A DNA stretch of 64,000 bases from Rhodobacterales bacterium 52_120_T64 (GTDB taxonomy: Bacteria > Pseudomonadota > Alphaproteobacteria > Rhodobacterales > Rhodobacteraceae). The stretch lies in NCBI GenBank assembly GCA_002162875.1, contig MABA01000003.1, forward strand, positions 116,171 to 180,170, in the 5' to 3' direction. Positions 54,063-62,240 of the stretch are shown in pieces. Within the stretch, counting starts at the first letter, position 1. The number at the start of each line of letters is the position of its first letter. The notes under the pieces were generated by a model. It had not been told where the DNA came from, made no database searches, and saw nothing but the letters and a program-made list of their open reading frames with translations. The position numbers were made by a program, and so were the translations under genes.

Positions 54063-55385
54063 TTAATTTCCGTAAACTAATCCCGGTAGCCAAAGGGCAA
54101 TTTGCGGGAATACTATGACTGTCAGCAGCGCCAGCAGCATCACGCCAACGAACGGGATGATGGACATATAGATGTCCTTCAACGTGATTTCCGGAGGCGC
54201 CATAGCCCTCATCAAAAACAGGTTGTATCCGAATGGCGGCGTCATATAGGCGATCTGGCTGGTGATGGTATAAAGGATGCCGTACCAAATCAGGTCGAAC
54301 CCAAGCGCGCCGACCAGTGGCACGTAAAGCGGGGCAACGATTACCAACATAGCTGTGTCATCAAGGAACGTGCCCATCAGCAGGAACGAAAGCTGCATCA
54401 GGATAAGCACTTCCCACCGGCTTAGGCCTAGACCGTCGAGGAAGAAGCTTTTGATGGCTTTCACTGCGCCAACCCCATCAAACACCGCACCAAAGGCGAG
54501 GGCAGCGAGGATGATCCACATGAACATCGCGCTGATATTCAGGGTCTGTCGAACTGTGTTTTCAAACACTACTTTGGTCAGGCGACGCTTAGCAATCGCG
54601 GCGATGGTCGCCGTTGCAGCACCCACTGCCGAGCTTTCGACAAGACTGGTCCAGCCCTTCACAAACGGGAACATCATTACAAAGAAGATTATCAGCGGCA
54701 GCATACCAGCCTGAAGAAGTCGCAATTTTTCTGCCATCGGAACATCGCGTTCCTCTTTGGAAAGCGGTGGGCCTAGCGTTGGATTGATTTTGCAACGAAT
54801 GGCGATGTAGACGATGAACATGGTCGCCATCATTAAGCCTGGAATCACACCAGCTAGCCAAAGCTTGCCAACCGGTTGGCGCGCGATCATCGCATAAAGC
54901 ACCAGTACGACCGACGGCGGTACCAGAATTCCGAGCGAGCTGCCCGCCTGGACAACCCCCGAGATCATCCTTTTGTCATACCCCCGCTTCAACAACTCCG
55001 GCAGCGCAATTGTTGCCCCAATAGCCATACCCGCAACAGACAGCCCATTCATGGCGGAAATCAGGACCATCAGGCCGATTGTCCCGATCGCAAGTCCGCC
55101 ATTTAGCCCACCCATCCAGACATGGAACATCTTATATAAGTCATCGGCAATGCCGGACTCCGACAGAATAAATCCCATGTAGATAAACAGTGGCAGCGTC
55201 AGCAGCGGGTACCATTTCATCAGTTTCATGGAGGCGGTAAAGGCAATCTCGACGCCTCCGTCGCCCCAAAGCAGCATAGCCGACATTACAGCTACGAAAC
55301 CAATGCCGGCAAAAACCCGTTGACCCGTCATGAGCATCAGCATCATGGAAGCAAACATCATTAGGGCTATCATTTCAAAAGACAT
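54063..55385 (-). CDS. dctM: TRAP transporter large permease (DctM family)
   Basis: Twelve-segment inner-membrane permease of 440 residues that forms the transport channel driven by an ion gradient. It shows the family's regularly spaced hydrophobic blocks, GSSLGILVPPSVVLVLYAM near the middle and MGTFLDDTAMLVIVAPLY near residue 340. Its ATG shares one base with the dctQ stop (TGATG). A strong hairpin follows its stop before dctP. Confidence 0.94.
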   Translation of the reverse strand: MSFEMIALMMFASMMLMLMTGQRVFAGIGFVAVMSAMLLWGDGGVEIAFTASMKLMKWYPLLTLPLFIYMGFILSESGIADDLYKMFHVWMGGLNGGLAIGTIGLMVLISAMNGLSVAGMAIGATIALPELLKRGYDKRMISGVVQAGSSLGILVPPSVVLVLYAMIARQPVGKLWLAGVIPGLMMATMFIVYIAIRCKINPTLGPPLSKEERDVPMAEKLRLLQAGMLPLIIFFVMMFPFVKGWTSLVESSAVGAATATIAAIAKRRLTKVVFENTVRQTLNISAMFMWIILAALAFGAVFDGVGAVKAIKSFFLDGLGLSRWEVLILMQLSFLLMGTFLDDTAMLVIVAPLYVPLVGALGFDLIWYGILYTITSQIAYMTPPFGYNLFLMRAMAPPEITLKDIYMSIIPFVGVMLLALLTVIVFPQIALWLPGLVYGN

Positions 55386-55981
55386 CAGATTTCTTCTCCG
55401 CGGATTTTGGCAATGTCTGTGAAAAAGACAGCGATGGCTTGCAGCAGCATCAGGAATATCCCTGTCGCGGCAGTTATTTTAATTGGCCACATCACGGGAC
55501 GCCATGCCGAAGGGTTGCGTTCCAAAAATCCTGTGATTTCACCAACACCTGATGGGCCGCCCGTTAAGAAGGCAACACTGAGGTCCTTGAAGAAAACGAA
55601 TGGTGTGTCGCCGAAGTAGCCTATGGAATAGGCTGAGCTTGAAATAGCGCCGTAAAACAATACACCGAGGTAGAATATCAGGGCAAAGATGGTGAAGGCA
55701 TCCACCCATGCTTTGGTTTTGTCTGACCACATACCGTACACAAGATCCATCCGCACGTGCCCGCCAAGTTGCATCGAATACGGTCCGCCCAGCAAGTAGT
55801 ATGCGACCATCGTAAACTGGGCCAACTCGAGCGTTATTAACGACGGCTGAAAAAAGGTTTTCGAGATCGAGGACCATAGCAAAATCGCCATCATCACGAA
55901 GATCAGATACATCGCGATCCGGCCAACGCGGTAGTTAATGGCCGTAATCACGCGAACATATGTGCGCATCCATCTAGGCAT
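55385..55981 (-). CDS. dctQ: TRAP transporter small permease (DctQ family)
   Basis: Inner-membrane subunit of 198 residues with about four hydrophobic segments, including YLIFVMMAILLWSSI and FTMVAYYLLGGPYSM. The conserved HVRMDLVYGMWSD is typical of DctQ. From the chosen ATG (55981) it overlaps the amidohydrolase gene by 8 bases; a start at 55969 (MRTYVRV) is possible. Translational coupling with both neighbours is likely. Confidence 0.9.
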   Translation of the reverse strand: MPRWMRTYVRVITAINYRVGRIAMYLIFVMMAILLWSSISKTFFQPSLITLELAQFTMVAYYLLGGPYSMQLGGHVRMDLVYGMWSDKTKAWVDAFTIFALIFYLGVLFYGAISSSAYSIGYFGDTPFVFFKDLSVAFLTGGPSGVGEITGFLERNPSAWRPVMWPIKITAATGIFLMLLQAIAVFFTDIAKIRGEEI

Positions 55982-56783
55982 GTGTGGCTTTCGTAATTTC
56001 AGTTGATACCTGCAAGGCTTCAAGTGCTTGAGAGAATATCACAGACAATTCATCTGCGACCTTTTTCTGATCGCGGTCGGTTGCTATCAGATCGTTTCGG
56101 ATTTCGATCATGACGTTCAGAAGTCTATTTGGCAGTGCATGTAGTTTAAGCGTGTGTGTAACACCGTCATCCGGACCATAGGGTTGGTTGCGCTTAACGT
56201 CCATTGTACTAGGAATCGCTAAAATTGCATCTGCTAATGTTGCATCCTGGTCATGGAGAATGCCCAACTCTACTTTACGCTTTTCCCCGAAATATGTAGG
56301 TGTGAAGCTGTGGATCGTGACGATCACGGTCGTGCGCCCGGCATTGGCCCGCGCCGCGATTTCCTCGCTGAGGGCATTTGTGAACGGCACATAAATCTCG
56401 TTTACCCGCGCGATTTTTTCGTCAGTCGGGATGTTCTGGTTGCCTGCAATCGGAAAAACTTCACTTTTGGCGGGCATAGCACCCGCCGCATCTGGTGGGC
56501 GGTTGCAGTCATAAACCAGTCTGGAAACTTTCGCAGCGATCAAACTGGCATCAAGCGATGAACTTAGATGTTTGGACACAGACAGCGCGCCCAGGTCCCA
56601 TGCGACATGGCTATTGGCAGTTTGTGCGTCTAGCCCGAGATTGTTCAGGCTCGCAGGAATGAATTTTGAAGCATGCTCGCAAACAAGAAGCACAGCAGAC
56701 GTTCCGTCAGGATTTACTGTCTCAAAGGCCACACCCTCGGATGCGGACAGGATTTGCATGCTCGTTGTTGGTTTCAAGTTCAT
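55974..56783 (-). CDS. N-formylglutamate amidohydrolase-family protein
   Basis: Zinc amidohydrolase homologue of 269 residues, first gene of the TRAP operon. Metal-site motifs VCEHASKFIP (His37 and neighbours), HVAWDLGA and VTIHSFTPTY are present, and a conserved DCNRPPDA segment lies between them. HutG-like members cleave N-formylglutamate, but no histidine-degradation gene is nearby. Because the operon has a glutamyl-amine ligase, it may instead hydrolyse an N-glutamyl amide (inference). It is divergent from the RpiR regulator with a perfect palindrome between. Confidence 0.88.
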   Translation of the reverse strand: MNLKPTTSMQILSASEGVAFETVNPDGTSAVLLVCEHASKFIPASLNNLGLDAQTANSHVAWDLGALSVSKHLSSSLDASLIAAKVSRLVYDCNRPPDAAGAMPAKSEVFPIAGNQNIPTDEKIARVNEIYVPFTNALSEEIAARANAGRTTVIVTIHSFTPTYFGEKRKVELGILHDQDATLADAILAIPSTMDVKRNQPYGPDDGVTHTLKLHALPNRLLNVMIEIRNDLIATDRDQKKVADELSVIFSQALEALQVSTEITKATHA

Positions 56784-56829
56784 CCCTCTCTGCGCTCTGA
56801 AGAGATTTGAACAGGTTTGACGAGTCTGT

Positions 56830-56855
56830 CAACATATTATCTGTAAAATATGTTG
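56830..56855. promoter_or_regulatory. 9-bp palindrome CAACATATT-N8-AATATGTTG, candidate RpiR operator
   Basis: Perfect inverted repeat with arms 56830-56838 and 56847-56855 and an 8-base spacer. It lies in the 114 bases between the amidohydrolase start (56783, minus) and the RpiR regulator start (56898, plus). Both promoters must be nearby, so it is well placed to control the operon and the regulator together. The site itself is certain; the binder is inferred. Confidence 0.75.
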
Positions 56856-56897
56856 CAAGACAGTGATTGGCGTTATAAATTTTTCACAAAAAGAACG

Positions 56898-57782
56898 ATG
56901 GGTACGATATTGACGAATCCTGCAACAACAATCGCCGAAAAGCTTCAGCAGAAGTTTGACTCGTTAACACGAGCGGAGCGACAACTCGCCAACTCTTTGC
57001 TGGATAACTATCCGGTGTCTGGCTTGACTAGCATTACAACGGTTGCCCAGAATGCGGACGTATCAACGCCGACGGTAGCACGTATGGTACAAAAACTGGG
57101 CTTTTCGGGTTACCCAGAATTCCAGAGTGCTTTACGCGGCGAATTGGAAGCCCGAATATCTAACCCGATTGCGAAGCATGACAATTGGGCGACGACCGCC
57201 CCAGAGACGCACATCCTTAACCGCTTCGCTGATGCAGTAATCGAGAATGTGCGCCAAACTTTAGGGCAGCTTGATCCGGTTGAGTTTGACGGAGCGTGCA
57301 CCATGCTGGCCGATAAGGAGCGGTCCGTTTATATTGTCGGCGGCCGGATAACCCGAGCGCTTGCGGACTATATGTTTACGCATCTGCAGGTTGCCCGCGA
57401 AAAAGTTACACTGATACCGTCCAACTCCAACACATGGCCGCATTACGTTCTGGATATGCAGGCTGGTGATGCTTTGGTGGTATTCGACGTTCGCCGCTAT
57501 GAACATGACATTCTGAAGCTGGCAGAACTTGCCAAAGAACGAGGTGTCGAGATTATTTTGTTCACGGATCAGTGGAGCTCGCCAGTATCGAAATTTGCCA
57601 CTTATCGGTTCAATTGCCGAATTGAAGTACCGTCTGCGTGGGATTCTTCAACGGCGACTATGTTGATAGTTGAAACGATGATCGCCAGCGTTCAGGACCG
57701 AACGTGGAACATCACTAGTGACCGCATGGAAGCGCTGGAAAAGCTGTTCGACCGCACCAAATTGTTCCGCAAGTTTATCTGA
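56898..57782 (+). CDS. RpiR/MurR-family transcriptional regulator with SIS domain
   Basis: Regulator of 294 residues: N-terminal HTH_6 (FDSLTRAERQLANSLLDNY, then SITTVAQNADVSTPTVARMVQKLGF) and a C-terminal SIS domain that usually senses a phosphorylated sugar or related ligand (SVYIVGGRITRALADYM, VVFDVRRYEHD, ILFTDQW). I use the ATG at 56898; an ATG at 56850 lies inside the palindrome and would add sequence unlike the family. Divergent from the TRAP operon, it is its likely local regulator. It ends at a terminator shared with bioY. Confidence 0.92.
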   Translation: MGTILTNPATTIAEKLQQKFDSLTRAERQLANSLLDNYPVSGLTSITTVAQNADVSTPTVARMVQKLGFSGYPEFQSALRGELEARISNPIAKHDNWATTAPETHILNRFADAVIENVRQTLGQLDPVEFDGACTMLADKERSVYIVGGRITRALADYMFTHLQVAREKVTLIPSNSNTWPHYVLDMQAGDALVVFDVRRYEHDILKLAELAKERGVEIILFTDQWSSPVSKFATYRFNCRIEVPSAWDSSTATMLIVETMIASVQDRTWNITSDRMEALEKLFDRTKLFRKFI

Positions 57783-57789
57783 AACATAA

Positions 57790-57816
57790 AAAAGGCGCCC
57801 GAGATGGACGCCTTTT
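57790..57816. terminator. Bidirectional terminator, rpiR-like gene and bioY
   Basis: AAAAGGCG (57790-57797) pairs with CGCCTTTT (57809-57816), with further inner pairing and T-rich flanks on both strands. It lies 8 bases after the regulator stop and 21 bases after the bioY stop on the other strand. Confidence 0.75.
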
Positions 57817-57836
57817 GAATTGTTGTGACGCTAGAA

Positions 57837-58439
57837 TTATCCGCGCGCTTTGCCAACCATTTTCCAGACACCTGGAACCAGAAGTGCAGCCAATGCCAGC
57901 TTCAAAGCATCGCCAACCAAGAAGGGTGTTAGACCCCAAGCGAAAGCATTTTCCCATGTATAAAGATGTGCAAGCCACATGACGCCTGGAACGTAGATAA
58001 TCACGCTACCTACGAACATAGCGACGGCCATCAGTAGCACGTTACGATCCCAGCCACGACGTGCAGCATATCCAAGGGCGAGTGTTGCCAGAACGTAGCC
58101 AACCAAATAGCCGCCCGTGCCACCCATCATATATTCAATACCGGATGTGCCAGCAGCAGAATTGGCAAATACGTCAAAACCAAGTGCACCTAACAGCATG
58201 TAGCCAACGATTGTAGCTAAGCCCATGCGCGGGCCGTAAGCTGTACCGATCGTAAGAACCGCGAAGGTCCCCATCGTTACGGGAACGGGCGAATAAGGGA
58301 TAGGGAACTTGAGTTTGGCTGAGATAGTCAGTGCGGCGATCCCGACCATAACCAGGACGATGCGCTTAACCCAAAGGGCGTTGCCCTCGGTGGACCAGAA
58401 TTCTTCAGATAGTACGGAATTAGATACTGCGGTGGACAT
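57837..58439 (-). CDS. bioY: Biotin transporter BioY
   Basis: Membrane substrate-binding component of biotin uptake, 200 residues with about six hydrophobic segments. Conserved features are ISAKLKFPIPYSPVPVTMG, YGPRMGLATIVGYMLLGALG and the GGTGGYLVGYVLATL block. No bioM/bioN genes are adjacent, so it may work alone or with a general ECF module. ATAGGAGGTTGGCG precedes the ATG at 58439. It may supply biotin for pyruvate carboxylase. I saw no BioR-type site in the 110 bases upstream. Confidence 0.92.
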   Translation of the reverse strand: MSTAVSNSVLSEEFWSTEGNALWVKRIVLVMVGIAALTISAKLKFPIPYSPVPVTMGTFAVLTIGTAYGPRMGLATIVGYMLLGALGFDVFANSAAGTSGIEYMMGGTGGYLVGYVLATLALGYAARRGWDRNVLLMAVAMFVGSVIIYVPGVMWLAHLYTWENAFAWGLTPFLVGDALKLALAALLVPGVWKMVGKARG

Positions 58440-58549
58440 CGCCAACCTCCTATTTTGTTAGTCTCGACGGGGTTTTGCCATGTCTGGATGGAATAAAGCA
58501 AGCATAAACAGGGCTTGGATATTTTTCGTATGGCTGCGATAGTGCTAGC

Positions 58550-58912
58550 ATGTTGAATTTTATCAAAGCCGTGCTGCGTCGGAATACGAATGCTTTGATC
58601 TGGTCCACGCAAGGATTTTTGTCCGCGATGCGTTCGGAAGAGGGTATGCGGCAGTGGAGTATTATTGCCACGTTGGCAACTCTGATGGCGTTTGTATTGA
58701 ACCTCAACGGGTTAGAGCGGGCCGTCGTCATCGCGTTCTCGTGGAACATCGTACTGATGGAATTGGCGAACACCGCAATCGAGGTGATTGTGGACCGAAT
58801 TTCCGGCGAAGTACATCCACTATCCAAGACAGCTAAAGACATCGGAAGCGCGATGGTTTTTTTCGCGATTATTTTGGCGCTGGTGGTCTGGCTTCTGGTT
58901 TTGTTCGGATGA
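58550..58912 (+). CDS. dgkA: Diacylglycerol kinase (DgkA type)
   Basis: Small integral-membrane kinase that recycles diacylglycerol to phosphatidate. The 120 residues hold an N-terminal amphipathic stretch and three membrane helices. The hallmark ELANTAIEVIVDRI and LSKTAKDIGSAMVF are present, with Glu and Asn active-site residues. No strong ribosome site precedes the ATG. It diverges from bioY and ends just before a tandem 11-bp repeat. Confidence 0.9.
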   Translation: MLNFIKAVLRRNTNALIWSTQGFLSAMRSEEGMRQWSIIATLATLMAFVLNLNGLERAVVIAFSWNIVLMELANTAIEVIVDRISGEVHPLSKTAKDIGSAMVFFAIILALVVWLLVLFG

Positions 58913-58968
58913 ATACCGCGCCTGGCGGTGGGCATTAACCTTTTCGACGTGGCCGAGATTCTCGTGTG

Positions 58969-59001
58969 CACAACACGTACACAACCCGTACACAACGCGT
59001 A
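58969..59001. repeat. Three tandem 11-bp repeats (CACAACnCGTA)
   Basis: Three consecutive 11-mers, each CACAAC followed by A, C or G and CGTA, fill 58969-59001. Only one base varies between copies. The period of one helical turn would place all copies on the same DNA face. The repeat lies between dgkA and a convergent membrane-protein gene. Confidence 0.85.
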
Positions 59002-59096
59002 TGTACGTTTTTGTGGCGGTCGGCGTTAACGATTTTGAGGGCTGCGCTGGTAGTAGCTCTTTGGGTTAACGCCCGAGATATTCCACGACGTTCGAT

Positions 59097-59663
59097 TCAG
59101 CTGGTTTTTGGTGATCTGGATTTGAAGGTGAACTGGACGATTTTGACGACAAGCACCACAATAAGCACTGTGAAGTAAATCATGGTCAGTCCGGATTTGG
59201 ATAGTGTCGCAATGCTGGCCGACTGCACCAGTACGTCAGATAAGTCTGGGTAGTTGCGGAGCAGGAGAATGATCAAGATGTTTTCGATATAGTCAAAAGC
59301 ACCTGCAGCCAGCGCAACGAATGCGGACCATCGAAGGATGCGTTGAAAAGCGGGTAGTGTGCCAGCCAACCATGTTGCGAGCAAAAAGAAGGAAACCCCG
59401 AACAGAGCTGGATAAACCAAATCCAGTGGGATTTGCCGCCAGAGGTAGTAATCCCTGCCGTCAGACCCAAGTGTGGTCAGAAGCCTTAACGCGTATTCGG
59501 CATCATAACCCACGGGCATCATATCAAACACAGGGATGTCGCCTGACATTTCCAGAAGGCTGGCCAATGTTATCAACAGCATCACTGCATAAACTGAGAG
59601 TGCTGCAGCCATCCAAAGACTGACGGCGAAACCACTTGGGCGGTTAGGTTGGTGTATTGGCAT
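59097..59663 (-). CDS. Hypothetical five-helix membrane protein
   Basis: A 188-residue protein I do not recognise. Hydrophobic segments are at about residues 12-36, 83-103, 111-130 and 158-180, with a shorter one between. An acidic loop (EMSGDIPVFDMMPVGYDAEY) follows the first helix. No catalytic motif is apparent. It diverges from the Crp/Fnr gene with 83 bases between and is convergent with dgkA. A role in the membrane is all that can be stated. Confidence 0.65.
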   Translation of the reverse strand: MPIHQPNRPSGFAVSLWMAAALSVYAVMLLITLASLLEMSGDIPVFDMMPVGYDAEYALRLLTTLGSDGRDYYLWRQIPLDLVYPALFGVSFFLLATWLAGTLPAFQRILRWSAFVALAAGAFDYIENILIILLLRNYPDLSDVLVQSASIATLSKSGLTMIYFTVLIVVLVVKIVQFTFKSRSPKTS

Positions 59664-59746
59664 AGGTTTGCTCCGTTGCTAGAAAGAAACCTGAATGCTT
59701 TGAGCGCCCACATCGCGCATTAACAAATGATAAGAATTGATGGGAA

Positions 59747-60334
59747 ATGACGATGTTTTCGGAGAAAAATAGGCTACTTGGCCAAATCATCACATCAATC
59801 CAAAAAATGAGCGCCACAAATATTGAAAGATTATGCGGCGCCGCCAATTTTAAGAAAATGGAAAAGGGCGACATTCTGGTTCATCAGAGTTGCGAAGATC
59901 ACTTTGAATACTTCCTTTTGAAGGGCAAATGTCGAAACCTAATTCGGGACGCGGATGGCCGCGAAGTGACACTCGGTTTCGCTAGCGGACTGGGGGTTTT
60001 AACACCCAATATTGCTAGAACGCGCGAAGGAAATTCGCTTGTGGAAATAGAAATGCTGGGTGCATCCGAAATTGCGCTGATCAACAGCAACAAACTAATG
60101 GAACTAATGGTAGAAGACGAGGAAATCCGGGATTGGGGCAATACGGTAATGCGTCAGGATCTGCAAAGAATGATGGCCAAGGAATGGAGTCTTGCCGCAC
60201 TCTCGGCCAAAGAAAAGCTGGAATGGTTCCGCAGTGATTTCCCCGAGGGCGAGGCGACATTCCCGCATATTCACATCGCAAGTTATTTGGGAATTACACC
60301 TGTAACGTTAAGTCGCGTACGAGCCCGCGCGTAA
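59747..60334 (+). CDS. Short Crp/Fnr-family regulator
   Basis: A 195-residue cyclic-nucleotide-binding-like regulator. The N-terminal cupin domain (about 25-110) has MEKGDILVHQSCEDHFEYFLLKGK. The long dimer helix follows, and a compressed helix-turn-helix ends the protein (IASYLGITPVTLSRVRARA). It is shorter than Crp (about 210) or FNR (about 250), and it lacks the N-terminal FNR cysteine cluster. The recognition helix reaches the very C-terminus. The signal is unknown. Confidence 0.85.
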   Translation: MTMFSEKNRLLGQIITSIQKMSATNIERLCGAANFKKMEKGDILVHQSCEDHFEYFLLKGKCRNLIRDADGREVTLGFASGLGVLTPNIARTREGNSLVEIEMLGASEIALINSNKLMELMVEDEEIRDWGNTVMRQDLQRMMAKEWSLAALSAKEKLEWFRSDFPEGEATFPHIHIASYLGITPVTLSRVRARA

Positions 60335-60436
60335 CTTGTTAATAATTGAGTGATATATTCAGTTGGGCACAGTTTGTTGCTTCAGTAACGAACGACAGCT
60401 TCGCAGGCAAAGCATCCCTTTCAGCAAGTTAGATGC

Positions 60437-61207
60437 CTAAACGTCCAACTCAATCCAGATAGGAACGTGATCCGATGGGCGTTCGCGGCCGCGCATGTGG
60501 CGGTCGATTTCACAGGCTTTCAGACGATCAGCGGCTTGTGGAGTCAGGAGGAAGTGGTCAATGCGAACACCGTCGTTTTTGTTCCATGCGCCGCGCTGAA
60601 AATCCCAGAATGTGTAGGTGAGGGGGGCGGTGTTCAGGGTGCGGAAGGCCTCGGTAAAGCCTAGGTTCAGGATTTTGCGATAGGCAGCCAGGCTTTCGGG
60701 GCAGTAGAGGGCGTCGCCCCACCAATCGTCGGGTCGGGCGCAGTCTTCGGGTTGCGGGATGATGTTGTAATCCCCTGCCATTAGCGCGATTTCCTCGGAG
60801 GCGAGGAGGTCTTGGGCGCGGGCGAACAGGCGCTCCATCCAGGCGAGTTTGTAGTCGAATTTCGGGCCGGGAAGCGGGTTGCCGTTGGGCAAATAGAGTC
60901 CGCAGATCCGGACTGTGTTGATTGTGGCCTCGATCCAGCGGGCTTGTTCGTCTTCGTCGTCACCGGGGAGGCCGCGGGTGACGTCTTCGATCGGGAATTT
61001 CGACAGGATCGCGACGCCGTTGAAGGATTTCTGGCCGTGGGTTTCGATGTTGTAGCCCAAGTCCTCGATCGGTTCGCGGGGAAAATTTTCGTCGATGGAT
61101 TTGATTTCTTGCAGCAGGACCACGTCCGGCGATGTTTCTTCCAGCCATTTCAATAGGTTGGGAAGGCGGGCCTTGATGCCGTTGATGTTGAACGATGCGA
61201 TTTTCAT
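60437..61207 (-). CDS. xth: Exodeoxyribonuclease III / AP endonuclease
   Basis: Base-excision repair enzyme that cuts at abasic sites and removes 3' blocks. The 256 residues contain SFNINGIKARL, LLQEIKSID with the metal-binding Glu, LMAGDYNIIP, and the C-terminal DGVRIDHFLLT and RPSDHVPIW motifs. All catalytic residues are in place. It is a single gene, divergent from the sulfotransferase-like gene. Confidence 0.95.
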   Translation of the reverse strand: MKIASFNINGIKARLPNLLKWLEETSPDVVLLQEIKSIDENFPREPIEDLGYNIETHGQKSFNGVAILSKFPIEDVTRGLPGDDEDEQARWIEATINTVRICGLYLPNGNPLPGPKFDYKLAWMERLFARAQDLLASEEIALMAGDYNIIPQPEDCARPDDWWGDALYCPESLAAYRKILNLGFTEAFRTLNTAPLTYTFWDFQRGAWNKNDGVRIDHFLLTPQAADRLKACEIDRHMRGRERPSDHVPIWIELDV

Positions 61208-61286
61208 GGGCAGCCTCTTTGGCGTTAACGTTTTGTCTATATTTGGTTGATATAGGTTTCAGGCGGGCTTTGGAACTGTGGATTAC

Positions 61287-62240
61287 ATGGCGGACGATCA
61301 TAATTTCGTAAGGGTATTTGGTGAGCGGAACACGGGAACTCGTGCTCTGATACGGATGTTGTCTGCGCAGAAAGGCGTGCGGCTGCAAGCGGTTGGTGAA
61401 AGGGGTGCGCTGAACCTGCCACAAAATTCTGATTTAAAGGCGATGATTGATGAGACATACAAAGGTAAATGGCGTAAGATTTACCGTGATGCGGTAAGGG
61501 ATAATGAACAGGCTTTGGCGTGCCCGACCAAGACTTGGAAGCATGCGCTGCCGATTTGGGATCCCGCATTTGAGGAAAAGCGGGCGCATGTGGTCTTTTG
61601 TGTTCGCAATCCGTATTCGTGGGCATTGTCGCTGGCGCGGCGTTCGTACCATCAAAGAGGACCGAAAACCTCAGGTGCATTGGATCTTTTAACGCGACCT
61701 TGGTTGACCGTTGCCAGAGACAATATGGATGCGATTTTGCGCTCGCCAATGGAACTTTGGAATGGAAAAGTAGCGGCCTACGGGGTGTTTATGCAACAAG
61801 CGAAAGTGCCAACGAGACTGATCCGGTTCGAAGATTTTGTAGCTGATCCAGAAGCTGAAGTGCGGCAGGTTCTACGGGACTTCGCGATAAAGTTTGAAAA
61901 TGTGGAGTCTGTCGTTTCAACCAAAGACACAGCGATAACACTGGAGGATATTGCGACTTATTACAGGCAAGAAAGCTGGAAAAAATCGCTATCTTCTGAA
62001 GTTGTAGCAACCGTCAACAGGGCGACTGATTGGGAAGTAGCCGCGCAATACGGGTATTATCAGTTAAACCCAACAGAGTTCCCACCATTGGACACTACAT
62101 GGAGAAACTGGTTCCGCAGCCGCAGCTTGACGTCGCGTTCGGGTTTTCAACAACGAAGCGGGCGCCGATCAATTCTTGAGAATAATCGATCACCGCGTCT
62201 GTCAGAAACGGGAGGGAAACCGAGTCGATCAGAACTTTAA
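61287..62240 (+). CDS. Sulfotransferase-like P-loop protein with a C-terminus antisense to erpA
   Basis: The first ~265 residues resemble sulfotransferase-fold proteins: a 5'-phosphosulfate-loop-like FGERNTGTRALIRML near the N-terminus, VVFCVRNPYSWALSLARRSY as the 3'-phosphate motif, and LIRFEDFVADPEAEVRQVL. The final ~48 residues (SRSLTSRSGFQQRSGRRS) are basic, low in complexity and lie antisense to the 3' part of erpA. They may be read-through sequence after loss of an earlier stop. The start is uncertain (GTG at 61278 or ATG at 61287). The substrate is unknown; it could modify a polysaccharide or small molecule. Confidence 0.7.
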   Translation: MADDHNFVRVFGERNTGTRALIRMLSAQKGVRLQAVGERGALNLPQNSDLKAMIDETYKGKWRKIYRDAVRDNEQALACPTKTWKHALPIWDPAFEEKRAHVVFCVRNPYSWALSLARRSYHQRGPKTSGALDLLTRPWLTVARDNMDAILRSPMELWNGKVAAYGVFMQQAKVPTRLIRFEDFVADPEAEVRQVLRDFAIKFENVESVVSTKDTAITLEDIATYYRQESWKKSLSSEVVATVNRATDWEVAAQYGYYQLNPTEFPPLDTTWRNWFRSRSLTSRSGFQQRSGRRSILENNRSPRLSETGGKPSRSEL

